Assembly (NCBI GenBank): GCA_033977485.1
Contig: CM066988.1
Coordinates: forward strand, 72,097,169 to 72,161,168
Origin: Hydrangea macrophylla
Lineage: Eukaryota; Streptophyta; Magnoliopsida; Cornales; Hydrangeaceae
DNA length: 64,000 nt
Reading direction: 5' to 3'
In this document: one piece after another, positions 32,621 through 44,574 of the stretch
Numbering within the stretch: the stretch's first letter is position 1
How the letters are laid out: every line of letters starts with the position of its first letter
The notes under the pieces: model-generated
What the model was told of the DNA's origin: nothing
The model's database searches: none
Seen by the model: only the letters and a program-made list of their open reading frames with translations
Position numbers and translations under genes: made by a program

Positions 32621-35600
32621 TTAGGATTTTTCGGAAGGCAACTGAACATGTTTGCGATATTCTCCAAGTGCCAACAAAGGGAAAATGTTCCTATATTGTG
32701 CGTAATGCAGCATACAATTCCTCATGGAGACTCCAGTAATTTCCTATATGGTAATGACATCGTTAGAATTTCTTTTTAGAGAAATGACTTGAAATAAGAA
32801 ATTCAAGAACATACTCAAAACATTTTGACATTTCCCAAATTGTTTATTATCAAATCAAAATTACCTGTTGTGGAAAATCACCATCCTCCAACTGTCCGTT
32901 AATCAATAACTTAGCTCCTCTATGTAACGGCGTTGGATCTCTCTCAGTCTAAGTAATTAGAAAAAGTTAAAAGAGATCAATAGTTAGTTTGAAGAATTAA
33001 GAATATACAAGTAGCAATTTCTAAATTAGTTTAGCCTCAAAACTTGAAGACATTGATACTAACCTGTCCACCATAAATTAAACCTAGCATAGCCCATGAT
33101 GTTTGTACCAAATTTGTTCGACTTCCTTCCAACGGTGTATATTTCTATTTGTTTCATACAAAAATCTAAAGTCAGCCTAGAGAAAAATAATCAAATTACA
33201 ATTGGACATAGAACTCAAGTAGGTAACTGACCATGGTTGGGCATGATTCAAGATCCTCTCCCCATCCACCTTCTTCATTTTGTGTTGAAAGTAAAAATTG
33301 GACAGCTTTGCGAACTGCTGGGTTGTTGTCGTATGTCTTCCCACCAGCAGCTAGCCCTCTTAGCACAAAACATGTGCCGTAGATAAAGCAAATCCCCCAG
33401 TATCCATACCTGCAAAATATCATAGTATGTATTAAGTTACATTGCATAGCTCTTTATACGCACACACATGTATACATTTGTATGTTTTTCTTTACCATGA
33501 ACCATCTGGACATTGTTTGTCTTCAAGAAAACGCAATGCTTGTGATACCGAATCCTCTATTTCATTCTCCCGATGCCCCGGATGTAAATGCTTGAATAAG
33601 AGGAGGGCTTGGATTATAGAAGCAGTGATTTCAACATGCCTGAACAACAAAAAATGGGCCAGTGTGAATTGACTATCATGGTATAGAGGGTGTGCAGTGA
33701 TAATGAAATAGGAGAAGTCTGAAAAGAACTCACTCTTGCTCAACAACAATGTCAGCAAAAAGCTCTGATGGATTCAACATCTGAGAAAATAGGAAAAATG
33801 TTACCTAAAATGGTGCAAGCCATTGAATATTCCCTTCCTCCTACCACGAAATAAAGAAAAAAAAAATAAGATTACCTGTAGATATGGTTGTGGAATTGGT
33901 GGCTCCCAAATTGCAAAACCACCACTTAAAGGACTCTAGATGGAGAGAGAAAAAAAAAATGTCAAATCTTCGCAACCAAAAAAAGTCTCATAACTTCATT
34001 TTCAATGTGAGATAGATGATATGTATTTCTTACCTGTAAGTAGAGAAGAACATTCACAGCCTCGTACAAGCACTCCATCGGAGGTTTCTCTCCAGCAATT
34101 TCTTGGGGCATTTGTCCCAGTAATAGTAGGCACTGCGGAAGGAAATAATTTTTGGTTAATATTAACATCTTATTTCTTAATTTCTTGTAAGTTTATAAGC
34201 TCAAACCACCTTCAATGCTTCAGCTGTGCAGTCTGATACAACCCATCCTTGATCTTGATCAGAAAAATTCCATGATCCTTTAGTAAAGTGACGATACATA
34301 GCCTTGTAATCACCTCTCGGATTTTCTTTAACCTACACATATTGTAATAAAAAAGGTACATAATTTCAGTATTGGAAATTTAAAGTGCCAAATCGAGTGT
34401 CAAGAAAAACATGTTCTTGGAATGGGTAGAAACCTGTGATTCTTTCAAATAAAAGTGTGCTTTTTTAAGAGAATCTCCATATTCATCAGTCATATTACTT
34501 GCGATAATTGCTTGAGTTGCAAAAGCAGTGTCCCAATTCTGACTACCATAACTCTGCAATTGAAATGAACAACTTAGAAATTATAGTCCTCTATTGTGCC
34601 CCCCAAATTTGACAGAATTGTAGCTTATTTTAAGCTCAAAATACATACCTGCATTTTCATTCCATCCTCAGCGATCCATAAGTAATCAGGAACTCTGGCA
34701 AGGTGGTACTTGAACTCGTCACAATTCGGATCATGTGCGTAGAAAGCCATCATTGATAAACTCTGCAGAGAAGACGCTATTTCTGCAATAAACATCTTGA
34801 AGTGTTTGGATACACTGAAACTGATACAAAATAAGTGGCAAAGGCATTTCGGACAAAGCTGAACGGGTCTGAAAAGTACAAAAGAGCCCATAATTGATTA
34901 TAGACAATGCGGGTTGTATAGGCCTTGAAAAAAAGTTCCTTTATTTTTTTCCCTTTGCAAGAATATCCGTTTTGATTATTGTTTGTTTCGGTATCTTTCC
35001 TTCAACCAGAATAGGCTTCTTCATGATGTAAGCTATGTAAAAATTACTAAAAGTTTAGCTTTATTGATAATAGAAAAATTTTAAATTCAGAGAACTATTT
35101 ATTGTTCTCGGTGGATTTAGAGATTTCAGTCAAGATATGCACGTTGTCCTAGGAAATGCAGTTATGTAGATTTATTGTTTGTGTAACTTACCTTTTCCAC
35201 ACATCCTATGGTAATGTATCTGCTCTCCTCTGCTCCGTAGCGCATGTATTTGATTGCTTTATCAAGAGCTCTCTGTCTGATCTTGTTGCAGGGCCATCGG
35301 GTCATAAACGGCTCGCTAAAGTAATGAAGAGTATTCCATAGTAGATCTTGTACAAAGGTATGTGGGTAGTAAAGATCCTCCTGCAGTTTATATACGTAGT
35401 TTGCTTCATTAAACTTGGACATGTTCTAGAATGGACTTCCATTTAAAACACTCTAATAATAGTACAAAAAACAAGAAATTCTTCTCTGAATATTATTGAT
35501 AGGAATGTTTAGATTAATTTCACTAACCAGACAACAGTCGTGTCGCGCTTTGTTCCAGTCTATCTCATCATATGGTTTGGTGTGAATTTCTTGTCTCAAT

Positions 35601-37375
35601 GATTTAACAAGATCAGTGATTGGCCCATGATATTTTTTCCCATACAAGTACGACATTGGCATGTAAGTTGTGTGGCAATAAACCCACATTTTTGCTATGT
35701 TGCACAAGTAGAGAGCCATTTAGAAAGAGATTCAGACCAAAACACCGAGTCTGAAGTTCAAAATTCACACCCAAAACGGCAGAAGTACGAGAGTATAACG
35801 GGTAGGAAATTAAAATTAGTAGATATTTTTACCTGGATGAAAAGGAAAAATTGAAGGGAAAAGCCAGAACTCTGGGGGCAATGGGTTGCAGCCTGCCCAC
35901 TCATACACTCCAAGAACCTATTGAAACAAAATTTCATTATATTCAAAGCAATTCAAAAGACCTTCAAAGTAGTTTCAATCACCACCTTCAAGTATAGTGT
36001 TTAATTGCTCTAGTTGGCTGTAGAGAAAATGGAGCATTGGATAATTTCTATGCCTTTTTATTTCCTAGAAGCCAAACAGAAAGTGTAAAAGAATTCTGAC
36101 TTAAGTTGCTCTTTTTAAGGAGAAAGGAATTCTTTTGATAACACTGGGAACATAGTTTTCTAATTTTCTTGAACTATATAGGAAAGAAATGAATCGATGA
36201 GTTTGCAACTTTTATACATGCGAAGGAATTCAAAGAGTGTTTGGGAGTTTTTCATATAATCTTCAAGTATGTTGTTTAGTTGAAATGTTTGATAGAAGAG
36301 AAGATAGAGAATATGAGAATTCTTATGCCCTTATCTTTGAAGGAGAATGAGAATGGCATATGACATCTTGGTAGGAATTATTGTGATACATTGGAAAAAG
36401 TACTTTTCTTGGACTTTCTTGCCAAGAAATATTCCCAATTTGTTAATTTCATGATGAATTGTTCGGATGGTACTTTGAAATTTGCTGTTCCTGAGAGTTC
36501 TATAAATAATTTGAAGTTTGCTAATTTTACTGAAAGATAAGTCTTTCCCCAGGAGGGTATCCCACTGGCACCACCATGTTCAAGTATCCATTTCTGGGCT
36601 CTTGTGATTGCACCATTTCCATCGTCCAGTCCTTCTCCCAGCAAACGCAATGCAATGTAGCTAAGTGCGGAGCCAATCATGGTGCTGCGGCCTTCTATGT
36701 AGAATCCCCATCCTCCATCGTCGTTCTACATAAAAACACATTATTTGTATAAGCTTAGATAACTGATTAACATTTCTAAAAAAAGATTGATTGGAATGAG
36801 ATTTGGATTAGTACTTGATGAAGGTACATGTAGCGGATCAACTCCTTTTTGTGCTCTAGTGTTAGGATAGTGTTGATAGCTCCACTGATGTGTAGGATTA
36901 TGAGCTGCAAATAGTAACAATTCCAACAATTAGTAGCTTTCCATTTTGTTCCTGAGAAAACATAAGAAATAACAGACTTAATCACAGAATTGATTATTCC
37001 CCAAGTATGGGTTCAATTTTTTCTTTTAACAACCAAATTTTTCTTAGCTTATTTTTCTTCATCTTTTACAAATTGCTTTTCTTAATAACCAAGCCCATAA
37101 AAGGGCTTCTCATTATTCTGTTTTTCTTTTCCGCACTAAATCTTGAACCAAACGGAGCCTAGCTTATCAGACGGTTGAGAAAAACTTACCAGAGGAGGAG
37201 TAAAAAACATAGGACCAGTATGTTCAGCAGGCCAGTGGCCATCCTTTGCTTGGATTGCGCGATTTAATCGGACGGCTTTCCTCAAAGCAGTTGTAACCTT
37301 CTCATTGGTTATTTCTTCATTTTCACCAATTCTCACTGTTGGTATGCTCAGATCAATTCAACTTTCCCTCTTCAG
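32621..37375 (-). CDS. Oxidosqualene cyclase (triterpene synthase), exons 2-18; nonsense codon in exon 2
   Basis: Exons by hand: 37375-37190, 36904-36815, 36725-36531, 35917-35833, 35694-35528, 35380-35192, 34762-34649, 34553-34434, 34332-34210, 34132-34034, 33935-33876, 33780-33734, 33639-33496, 33409-33232, 33144-33064, 32948-32865, 32743-32621. All introns are GT-AG; the sum is 2085 nt (694 residues plus stop), against about 760 for the family, the gap being exon 1. Motifs: [17 protein letters not shown] (protonating Asp, 34219-34233), QNEEGGWGE and other QW repeats. The usual MWCYCR-type product motif reads MWVYCH (35672-35689). The family cyclises 2,3-oxidosqualene to triterpene skeletons at the ER; the product cannot be assigned. 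Exon 2 has an in-frame TGA, no exon 1 was found, and exon 18 has FPLLALGEY where the family has Trp. Probably a pseudogene, though very little decayed. Confidence 0.93.
37358..37360 (-). other. In-frame TGA in cyclase exon 2
   Basis: With the acceptor TCTACAG/CTGAAG at 37375, exon 2 is exactly 62 codons in phase 0, matching the family; codon 6 is TGA (LKRES-stop-IDLSIP). Later AG dinucleotides (CTGAG/C, ACAG/TG) would avoid it but change phase and drop conserved residues. Confidence 0.85.
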
Positions 37376-37734
37376 CTGTAGATTGAAAGATCAAAGAGAG
37401 GATTAGAGAAGCTGGGGAATAATAATAATTTCAGATTTGAAGGCTATCATTTTGAGGGTAAATTTGTCTTTATAATTCCTGCTAACAATGTTAAAGGGGA
37501 AATTCTATTTACACCCACCTAGATTACTCTCTAAACCCACTTAATCTTCGCATCCACCACTCTAACTTAAGTTAAAGGGTCCTTTATATTTCAGTCATTT
37601 ATTGTAGCCTTTTCTAGAAATAGGTCATTTTAAAGCAGTAACTAGAAATGAGCCCTTCAGTATTTTTAAGGGCATAAATACCCCCACTCCTACAAATCAA
37701 GGATTTGAAATTCAAAATCCATATAATATATATA
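37376..37734 (-). other. Intron 1 or 5' flank of the cyclase
   Basis: No exon-1-like coding (family start about 66 residues with a conserved WEFDP-type segment) was found in any frame. The stretch is AT-rich and ends at the ATATA flank of the solo LTR. If exon 1 survives, it is beyond the LTR, but none was found as far as the right edge either. Confidence 0.6.
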
Positions 37735-38984
37735 TGGAATACCTTGAATTTTGGAGTGTGTGTTAATAAACAAGACGTGGTACGTTCCCTGTTTACATAT
37801 ATGATCCTTACCCTTCTGTTGGACAATTTTGCATCCTAATTGATGCCCTAGTATCCCTTGCCAACTTTTAAATACCAATCGATTGCCTCCCTACCGATCT
37901 GAATCCATAATGTGGCTCCATCCTTATCGATTGCCTTCTTATCTAATCGATTGCGATCTAGCACCATCGATTACCAACTATAGATCTTTGTTTTCAACTT
38001 GGCTTTGTGTTTTGACATATGGCACTCTCTTTCCTCAGATATATAAGTTCATTTTGTGCCCATGGGGCTATTTTTATAGTTCTTGAGAGAGGAGAGATAT
38101 ATACATATATATACACTCACATATACATATATCCATATATATATACACCTATATACACACACTACTGGGTAGCAAGGAGAAGAGAACGAGAAAAGAAAGA
38201 ATAAGAAATCAGAAGAAGGAAAGAGGAGAAAGAGAGAAGAGACTGGCAGAGAAGGAGAGAGAAGCTTGAAGCTCAAAGATCCATAGCCACTCCCATACAC
38301 ACCAAACACACCCTAAGTGAATTCTAACTCACTTGGTCCCTTTTACGCGATGTTTTACATGTTTTAAAGAAGGAAAGACGTAGCAAATACGTCCCTTCGT
38401 GTTTATATATGCTAGACTGTAATTCTGCTGAAGAAGATGAAATCCCAATCGATTGGGCTTTTTCCCAATCGATTGCCATAGAACCCAATCAATTGGCATG
38501 ATTTTCAATTGATTGTTATTATATTATGACTCCTAATCGATTGCCAAAGTTTGCAATCAATTTGTATGATTTTGGAACCAATCAATTGTTATGGTTTTTA
38601 TTCCAATTGATTGGACCCCTGTCCCAATCGATTGGAAGTTGCAGAACTTGGATAATTTTTCTTATGTATTATATAAAGGGTTCGAGTATTCAGATATCGA
38701 TTTGTACTTCTGTTATACAACTAAGATTAGATGGGATAATGTGACCTCTATGGATAACATGATTAAGAATAATGAATTAATGTCGTAGCGTTAGATATTA
38801 TGTCAATCGTGAAGGAGTTTGATATCCTTTTCATTTCAATTAGAGTAGTCAGGCTCATCAGAGTTGGCACAACGAATGCATCCTTGGTCAGGCCACATGA
38901 GGAATGTCATGTGTCAGTAGTAGCAAATGTTAGTAGGTTTGGTAAGTTCTGGGAGATTTACGGGGACGTGCATTGGTCATTCAT

Positions 38985-39370
38985 ATGTCCTATGATGCGG
39001 TGGACTGGTAATATGTCCTAAAGGTGGTGGACCGGACCAGTAGCCCTACGATAGCTAGTAATCCAACCATATGTCCTACGAGGTGGTGGACTATTAATAT
39101 GTCCTAAAATGCGGTGGACCGGGATTACTGTTAGATGTCGTTAGGTCGTGGCAATAGAACTGATGTGTCTTTGCTCAAAACGTTAAATCCCTGACATGCG
39201 GAGGACTGTGTATATGTTCTAATAAGGCGGGGGGTGGATTGACGTGGTATCTACGACTTACGATGGACTGGGAACAAGTATTCTCAAAACACATTATACA
39301 GACGTAGGTGTCTATGACTTGTGATGGATTGTGAATATGTATTCCCGAACGCGGTAGACAGGGCATTTGT
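38985..39370 (+). repeat. Imperfect TATGTCCTA-GCGGTGGAC repeats in the solo LTR
   Basis: At least five copies of TATGTCCTAxxxxGCGGTGGAC or GGTGGTGGAC. They occupy the place held by the GGTTACTTT units in the intact LTR, but the sequence is unrelated. Confidence 0.6.
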
Positions 39371-39601
39371 GTATCCATGAGTATGGCATTCCAGTCTTTT
39401 CATTGATAAGGTTGTTAGTTCTCGTATGAAAGACGTAAGTAACCGATTAATGAGTTTGGGATAAAGAGAAAAAAACTATTGTAGAACATAACTCATGCCA
39501 TTCATAATTCGTATTACTTCATATAACTGGTTCCTGTTAGTTTCTATTCACTCAGCTCTCAGTAAGTTGACGACCATCATTTCTTGGACATTACCCGTCT
39601 A

Positions 39602-39745
39602 GACTACCCTATTCCTTATGCTGAAGGTGATGGCGATTACGACGAAGGCTACTACTCGGAGGGTGGATACGCAAAGGATGGCTCTACCGATGATGAATAT
39701 GCCGGGGAAGACTACTATGCTGACAAGTATATCTACGCCAGCTGA
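39602..39745 (+). other. Acidic Tyr-rich coding block in the solo LTR
   Basis: 47 open codons then TGA; 29 of the residues are D, E, Y or G. It ends YAGEDYYADKYIYAS. It lies about 275 bp from the LTR end, as does its counterpart in the intact LTR (about 300 bp). Confidence 0.6.
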
Positions 39746-40021
39746 AGATGGAGATAGATATTAGTTTTACATTTCTGCCAGACTCTATTAATATGTTTTG
39801 TAGCTGGGCATATATTGCCTTAAAGCTTACGTATTTCTGTTTCCAAATTCTTATGTAATAAGTAGGTTGTTTATATTATTGGTAGTTGTATTACTATTCA
39901 TTGTTTTTACCTGTTGACTAGAACTGCATGCTGTGGACAATTCAGTGACTTCAGTAATCATCCCTTATGGATCCAAAAAGGAAATTTTATTTCTCTATTT
40001 TTGCTGTTCCGGGGCATAACA

Positions 40022-40390
40022 ATATATATAGAGAGAGAGAATTGTGCAATTTTTGAATTTAAAAACCCTAATTTCAAGTCATGATGTAGTGATGGTAAAT
40101 ATATACATATGTATATATATACATATATATGTAATGATAAGGGCAATTTCTTCCATTAAAATTACACAAATTTGGGGGAAATGACTAATCTCTGAATAAT
40201 AAACTAAATCAAGGATTAATTTCAAAACTACCAAATTTTTCTAGATTAATCACACTATAAATGCATTATAAGTGACTAAATCATATACTTTTATAAGTTA
40301 AAAACATTTTACTATATATAACCACCCTTTATTCCCTAAATAACCCTAACGGTAACCCTAAAAAATTTCATCACTTCCCATTACCCTATA
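40022..40390. other. AT-rich intergenic DNA
   Basis: Simple (TA)/(GA) tracts near 40022-40140, then AT-rich sequence without ORFs or repeat ends. It ends in the left ACCCTATA copy of the hAT target duplication. Confidence 0.6.
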
Positions 40391-40813
40391 CACTGGCGGA
40401 CCCAAGTAGAGTTCAGAGGTGGCACAGGCCCCCCCTGGATTTTTGAAATTTACTAAATTATATGTAATAGTTTATAGATTTTAGAAATAGGCCCTTTTAA
40501 ATTTCACACAGGCCCCCCCAGAACTTCTGAAAATTCTAGTCTTACATGTAATATTTTACAAGTTTTTGACACAGGCTCCCTTGTACTTTTGAAAATTCTA
40601 TACTGCAATATTTTACATATTTTAGATATAGGCCCCCTAAAATTACATAATTTACCCCAAATTATGGGCATTAAACCAATTTTATATACAATTCTACCAT
40701 TTTACAAATAATTATGTATAGATAGACCAAAAAAAATTCGCCTCGAGGGCTCTACCCCCGAACTCCCGTATAAGCTAGACCCTCCTTGACCAAAAATCTT
40801 GGATCCGCCCCGG
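40391..40813. mobile_element. Non-autonomous hAT-type element
   Basis: Ends CACTGGCGGACCCAAG and (inverted) CCGGGGCGGATCCAAG. It is flanked by the 8-bp direct repeat ACCCTATA (40383-40390 and 40814-40821), the target length of hAT transposons. It is 423 bp and non-coding; the interior has several diverged CAGGCCCCCCC-type tracts. The common flank actually extends to ACCCTATACAC, so the boundary could shift by up to 3 bp. Confidence 0.8.
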
Positions 40814-40821
40814 ACCCTATA

Positions 40822-41755
40822 CACCCACCATCCTCCCTATCTAATCCAAACATAAACTTGATTCATATCTTGTCCTTTGTTTCTCCTTTTAGTTCAGAAA
40901 TTACGGCCACAATGATAGAACGTTCAATTTTTTCTTCTGATTCATGTTCATGTTATTCTTCTAAAGTACCCAAAACTATTGTCCATGGAGGAGAAATAAA
41001 GGACCACTCCAATCTGACTTTGGAAGTTAAGCAAGTTTTCTATTTCTACTTTATTAAAGTGACAATAAATTAGATTATTCTTTTACATAAGCGTAACAAT
41101 GTTACTTAAAACTAAAGGCAAATGATTTATGAAATTCATAAAAGCCTTTCTCTTTTGATTTTTTTTATTTTATTTTGATTTGTTATATTTATCTGGATCC
41201 GAACTAGAGTTTGATTTCTGTCACACACATATAAATATTCAAGTATGTATATATGTATATAGATGCACGTATATGTGATGATGGTGCAATCTATTTGTTC
41301 AGGAATTGGAGTGTATATATGTATATAGACACATCATACATGTATTATGGAGGTTGGAATAAAGGGTAATTCTTGTGAAGTAATTTCTATTTTTTTTTTA
41401 GGTGAAAGGTGAAATATATATATATATATATATATTTAAAAAAAAAAAAAAACAACAACAGAGAAATGAATAGGAAAATAAAAAATAAAAAATAAAAAAA
41501 AACCACATGCACCTAGCTTCATCTAATGAAGTTGGTACCTAGTGCATCCTCAAAGAGATGAAGCTGCAAAAAGTTAGGAGGATCCACAAGAGAACAAAAA
41601 TGAACCTGAACACTAACACTCAAATTACCCAACAAGTACTCGGCATATTTGTTGCCATGTCTCTTAGTGTGAGAAATAAGCCCACTGCATTGCCTCAAGA
41701 TCAATATTACAGTCCACCAGAAGGGTTTTCATCCGGTGATTGTTTGGGGCTTCCA
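40822..41755. other. AT-rich intergenic DNA
   Basis: Contains (AT)n with an adjoining poly-A tract at 41410-41460. A 95-codon frame at 40786-41073 matches no family and starts inside the hAT element. No RNA gene was seen. Confidence 0.55.
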
Positions 41756-41765
41756 TTATCTTAAA

Positions 41766-41932
41766 GAGTAATATTTGGGGCACTAACAAAATCCACTAAC
41801 ACTTATTAACACACTCTATCTCTCTCCTAGTGGCACCGTGGGGTCCGCAGTGGACCCAGCAGTACCACTAGGAGAGAGATAGAGTGTGTTAGTAAGTGTT
41901 AATGGATTTTGTTAGTGCCCCTAGCATTGCCC
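41766..41932. mobile_element. Mutator-type MITE, nearly perfect foldback
   Basis: 167 bp. The arms pair from GGGGCACTAACAAAATCC through CTCTCTCCTAGTGG with only a short loop around GTGGGGTCCGCAGTGGACC. The flanks carry the 10-bp direct repeat TTATCTTAAA (41756-41765 and 41933-41942), in the 9-11 bp range typical of Mutator-like elements. No coding. A transcript would form a long hairpin. Confidence 0.85.
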
Positions 41933-41942
41933 TTATCTTAAA

Positions 41943-44378
41943 TTAGTACTTTCTATTAGTTATCCTATGTCAATTTGAGTATGGGTATAATTGTAATGAT
42001 AAATATTCACTAAAAGGTGGGTGCAAAGAGTAAAGTAGGTTGTGTAGATAGAATTTATGATGTTAAAGAGATTTGCATTTTGGCCGAGCAGATTTTCTTT
42101 TTGACCCGGTGTTTATATGTATAAATAGATTAAAAAAAAAGGGAAATTGTATCTACACATAAACACATACCGACTTTACTCTCAACACACACTACTATAA
42201 TTGAAATTAACACAAATTACTCTCTGCATCTACCCTTCATCCTCGGAATAACCCTAACCCTGGAAGCTATCATTATTTCTTATCTCTCGTTCACCCACAG
42301 ACCTTATAATAGCTTCTCACTACATAAAAGCCATAGACCTTTTACTTAATTTGCATTTTTCTTCGATGGATGCATATTATTCAAATAAGTAAAAGGTTTT
42401 ACCAAATCATGGAAGCAAACCCATGGAGAAATGAAGAGAAATAGACCGGTGACAATACCCTAACAAAAAAAAAAAAAAAAAAAACAACCAGAGGCAGGAG
42501 AGCAGATCCTACATATGTATATATGTATTAGATTAGATGATGGTTTGAATTCATTCTTGATGCATGTGTACATATATATATCTATGTTTGAATTACAAAT
42601 GTTTGCAACGTATACACATATACATAGATGTATATATTTCTAGTATATATACAAGAAAATAAGAGATATCAACCACTTGTATAAAAAGAGTGTAACCAGA
42701 TCACTATTCATAGTTACCATTTATTGAAAGTTCATTTTGTCCCTTTGGTTTCACATAATTACTCATTTCTCTATTCATCATATTTTGTTTTCACTTGTTA
42801 GGCAAGGGTACTTTTGTCAGTTCACAATTTTAAATACCTTTAGGTTAATTTTTTTAATTTTATTGAATATCAAAATAAGATTCAATAAACTTTTGAAAAC
42901 ATATTTACCAAAAACTGAGAACTCAATCAACTTTTACTTCAATATTTACAAGTTAGAATACACACACATGCATGTGCAAACTTGTGCAAGTTTGGACTCA
43001 TTAAAGTCCCCCCTCAATCCCTTCTTTCTGTATATAGGGTACACCACCCCTCATAAACAGAGCCCCACAATCTGTCCATAACAGATTAATTGTTATAGAG
43101 AGAGACCCGGGAGAGATTGGAGAGAAAGAAAGAGATCAAATCACACACACACCCTCTACATTGGATACACGGCCACTCCCCCTCTCTGCACTTCCCCTCT
43201 CTGTCTCACTCTCATACACATCACACACAACCCAGAGGAATTGAGAAGAAGAAACAAAGAAGAAGGAAGGAAAAAGAAAAAATAGTTCATCACAAATTTA
43301 AAACTGATATTTTTATTAGACTTTGTATCAATGTCAGAAAATGATTAGATATTTTAAGATTCTTGTTCGTTTATATTGAAAAAAAATGAGTATTATAATA
43401 TTATGCTCAAGCAATATAAATAAATGAAATACTATGGCCAAATTAATTGTTATTATTCTATGATGAATGATATAGTATTAATCTTTTAATAAGTAAAATC
43501 GTTTTTTTTTAAAAATAAAAATTATAGACTACACAAGAAAATCAACCAATTAAAGCGATACAAAAATTAAAAATAAAAAGAAAAATACCAAAGTATTATC
43601 TTGTTATCAAATTCAATAATAGCGGATTGCTAAAATAAATAACAAAATTCAATCTAATCATAGCATACAATCAAATCACAAAAAAAGTACAATACCGCAG
43701 CGATCTTCCCTTTCTCCCTTCGTCGTATCTGTTTTCTTAATTCCAGGGGTCTCTAAGGAAATCACTAGTGCACCGATTGATGCAAGTGCAAAACACATAA
43801 GGGGTTGGCAGTGCGGAGCCACATGGAAACCAAGCCCAATTTTTTTTTTAATAATTCTAATTTAACTTGCATGTAAAGATCATTTGGATGTTATATATCT
43901 TGGTCCTGTTAACAAAATTAATTTACATATTCATCACCCTATTTTTTAGTTTTTACGAAATGGTCTATGTTAATGTATATATTAACTGCACCACTAATTC
44001 TAATTCAACTCACCCTAAACTATCAACTTCGCCACTGATATTTATAAGGAACATCAAGATCTACCAGCAATAAAAATTAAAAGTACCAACCGTCTCAACT
44101 CTCAAAACGGCTCTAAAAACCATATCAAGCAAATATGTAATTGTTTTGGCATAAAAATTCTACTAGAAAATATGAATAGATAGACCCAAAAAAGATTCCT
44201 TAGGGACATAGCCCGCGAACCCCTGTGAACCGTAATTCCCACTATAACCAAGTCAGTAAACCACCCCTCCCTCGTCCCCTCCCCCCTGTGCGCATTCCTG
44301 CCTTCGCCCTTAGTACACTTATATGTAGTGTAGATAGATAGATAGATCGAAATACATATAGACATAGATATACGTTTA
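41943..44378. other. Intergenic DNA, possible old promoter region
   Basis: No gene found. 43029-43040 (TGTATATAGGG) followed by a CT-rich tract at 43090-43260 looks like a plant TATA box with leader, but no coding exon follows. 43809-44036 starts CAGTGCGGAGCCACA and ends TTCGCCACTG, like worn hAT ends, but lacks matching flanks. Confidence 0.5.
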
Positions 44379-44574
44379 GAGTAATGCTAGATGCACAACA
44401 AAAATGCACAATCAAATGCACAACCAGCTTAAATTTGTTGGACATCGTGTTGAAAAAACTGTACACCCCTTTTTTTGTCTTTTTGTGTGTATAGACTTTT
44501 CAGCACGAAGTCCAACAATTTTAAGCAGGTTGTGCATTTGGTTGTGCATATTTTTTGTGCATCTAGCATTTCCC
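44379..44574. mobile_element. Second Mutator-type MITE
   Basis: 196 bp. Inverted arms GAGTAATGCTAGATGCACAA and GGGAAATGCTAGATGCACAA continue through ATGCACAACC, GCTTAAA and TTGTTGGAC. The 9-bp target duplication ATACGTTTA is exact (44370-44378 and 44575-44583). The outermost bases resemble those of the MITE at 41766 (GAGTAAT / GGGCAAT), so the two may share a mobilising transposase. Confidence 0.85.

Larger units (their letters stand above)
37735..40021 (+). mobile_element. Solo LTR of a Tekay-like element near cyclase exon 2
   Basis: Starts TGGAATACC and ends CCGGGGCATAACA; the intact element has TGTAATACC and CCGGGGCGTGACA. It is flanked by ATATA on both sides (37730-37734, 40022-40026; simple sequence, so weak alone). 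Shared order with the intact LTR: TATA region, AAGTGAATTCTAACTCACTT palindrome, repeat cluster, TGGACATTACCCGTCTAGACTA and the acidic coding block ending YAS-stop. Length is 2287 bp. ATCGATTG motifs cluster at 37876-38640. No internal region adjoins, so unequal recombination between LTRs probably removed it. Confidence 0.82.

Noticed and set aside
37614..37878. Minus-strand frames upstream of cyclase exon 2 as exon 1
   Set aside because: They lack the conserved exon 1 features and fall inside the solo LTR or next to it.
43809..44036. hAT-like element (CAGTGCGGAGCCACA ... TTCGCCACTG)
   Set aside because: Inverted ends match over few bases and there is no 8-bp duplication.
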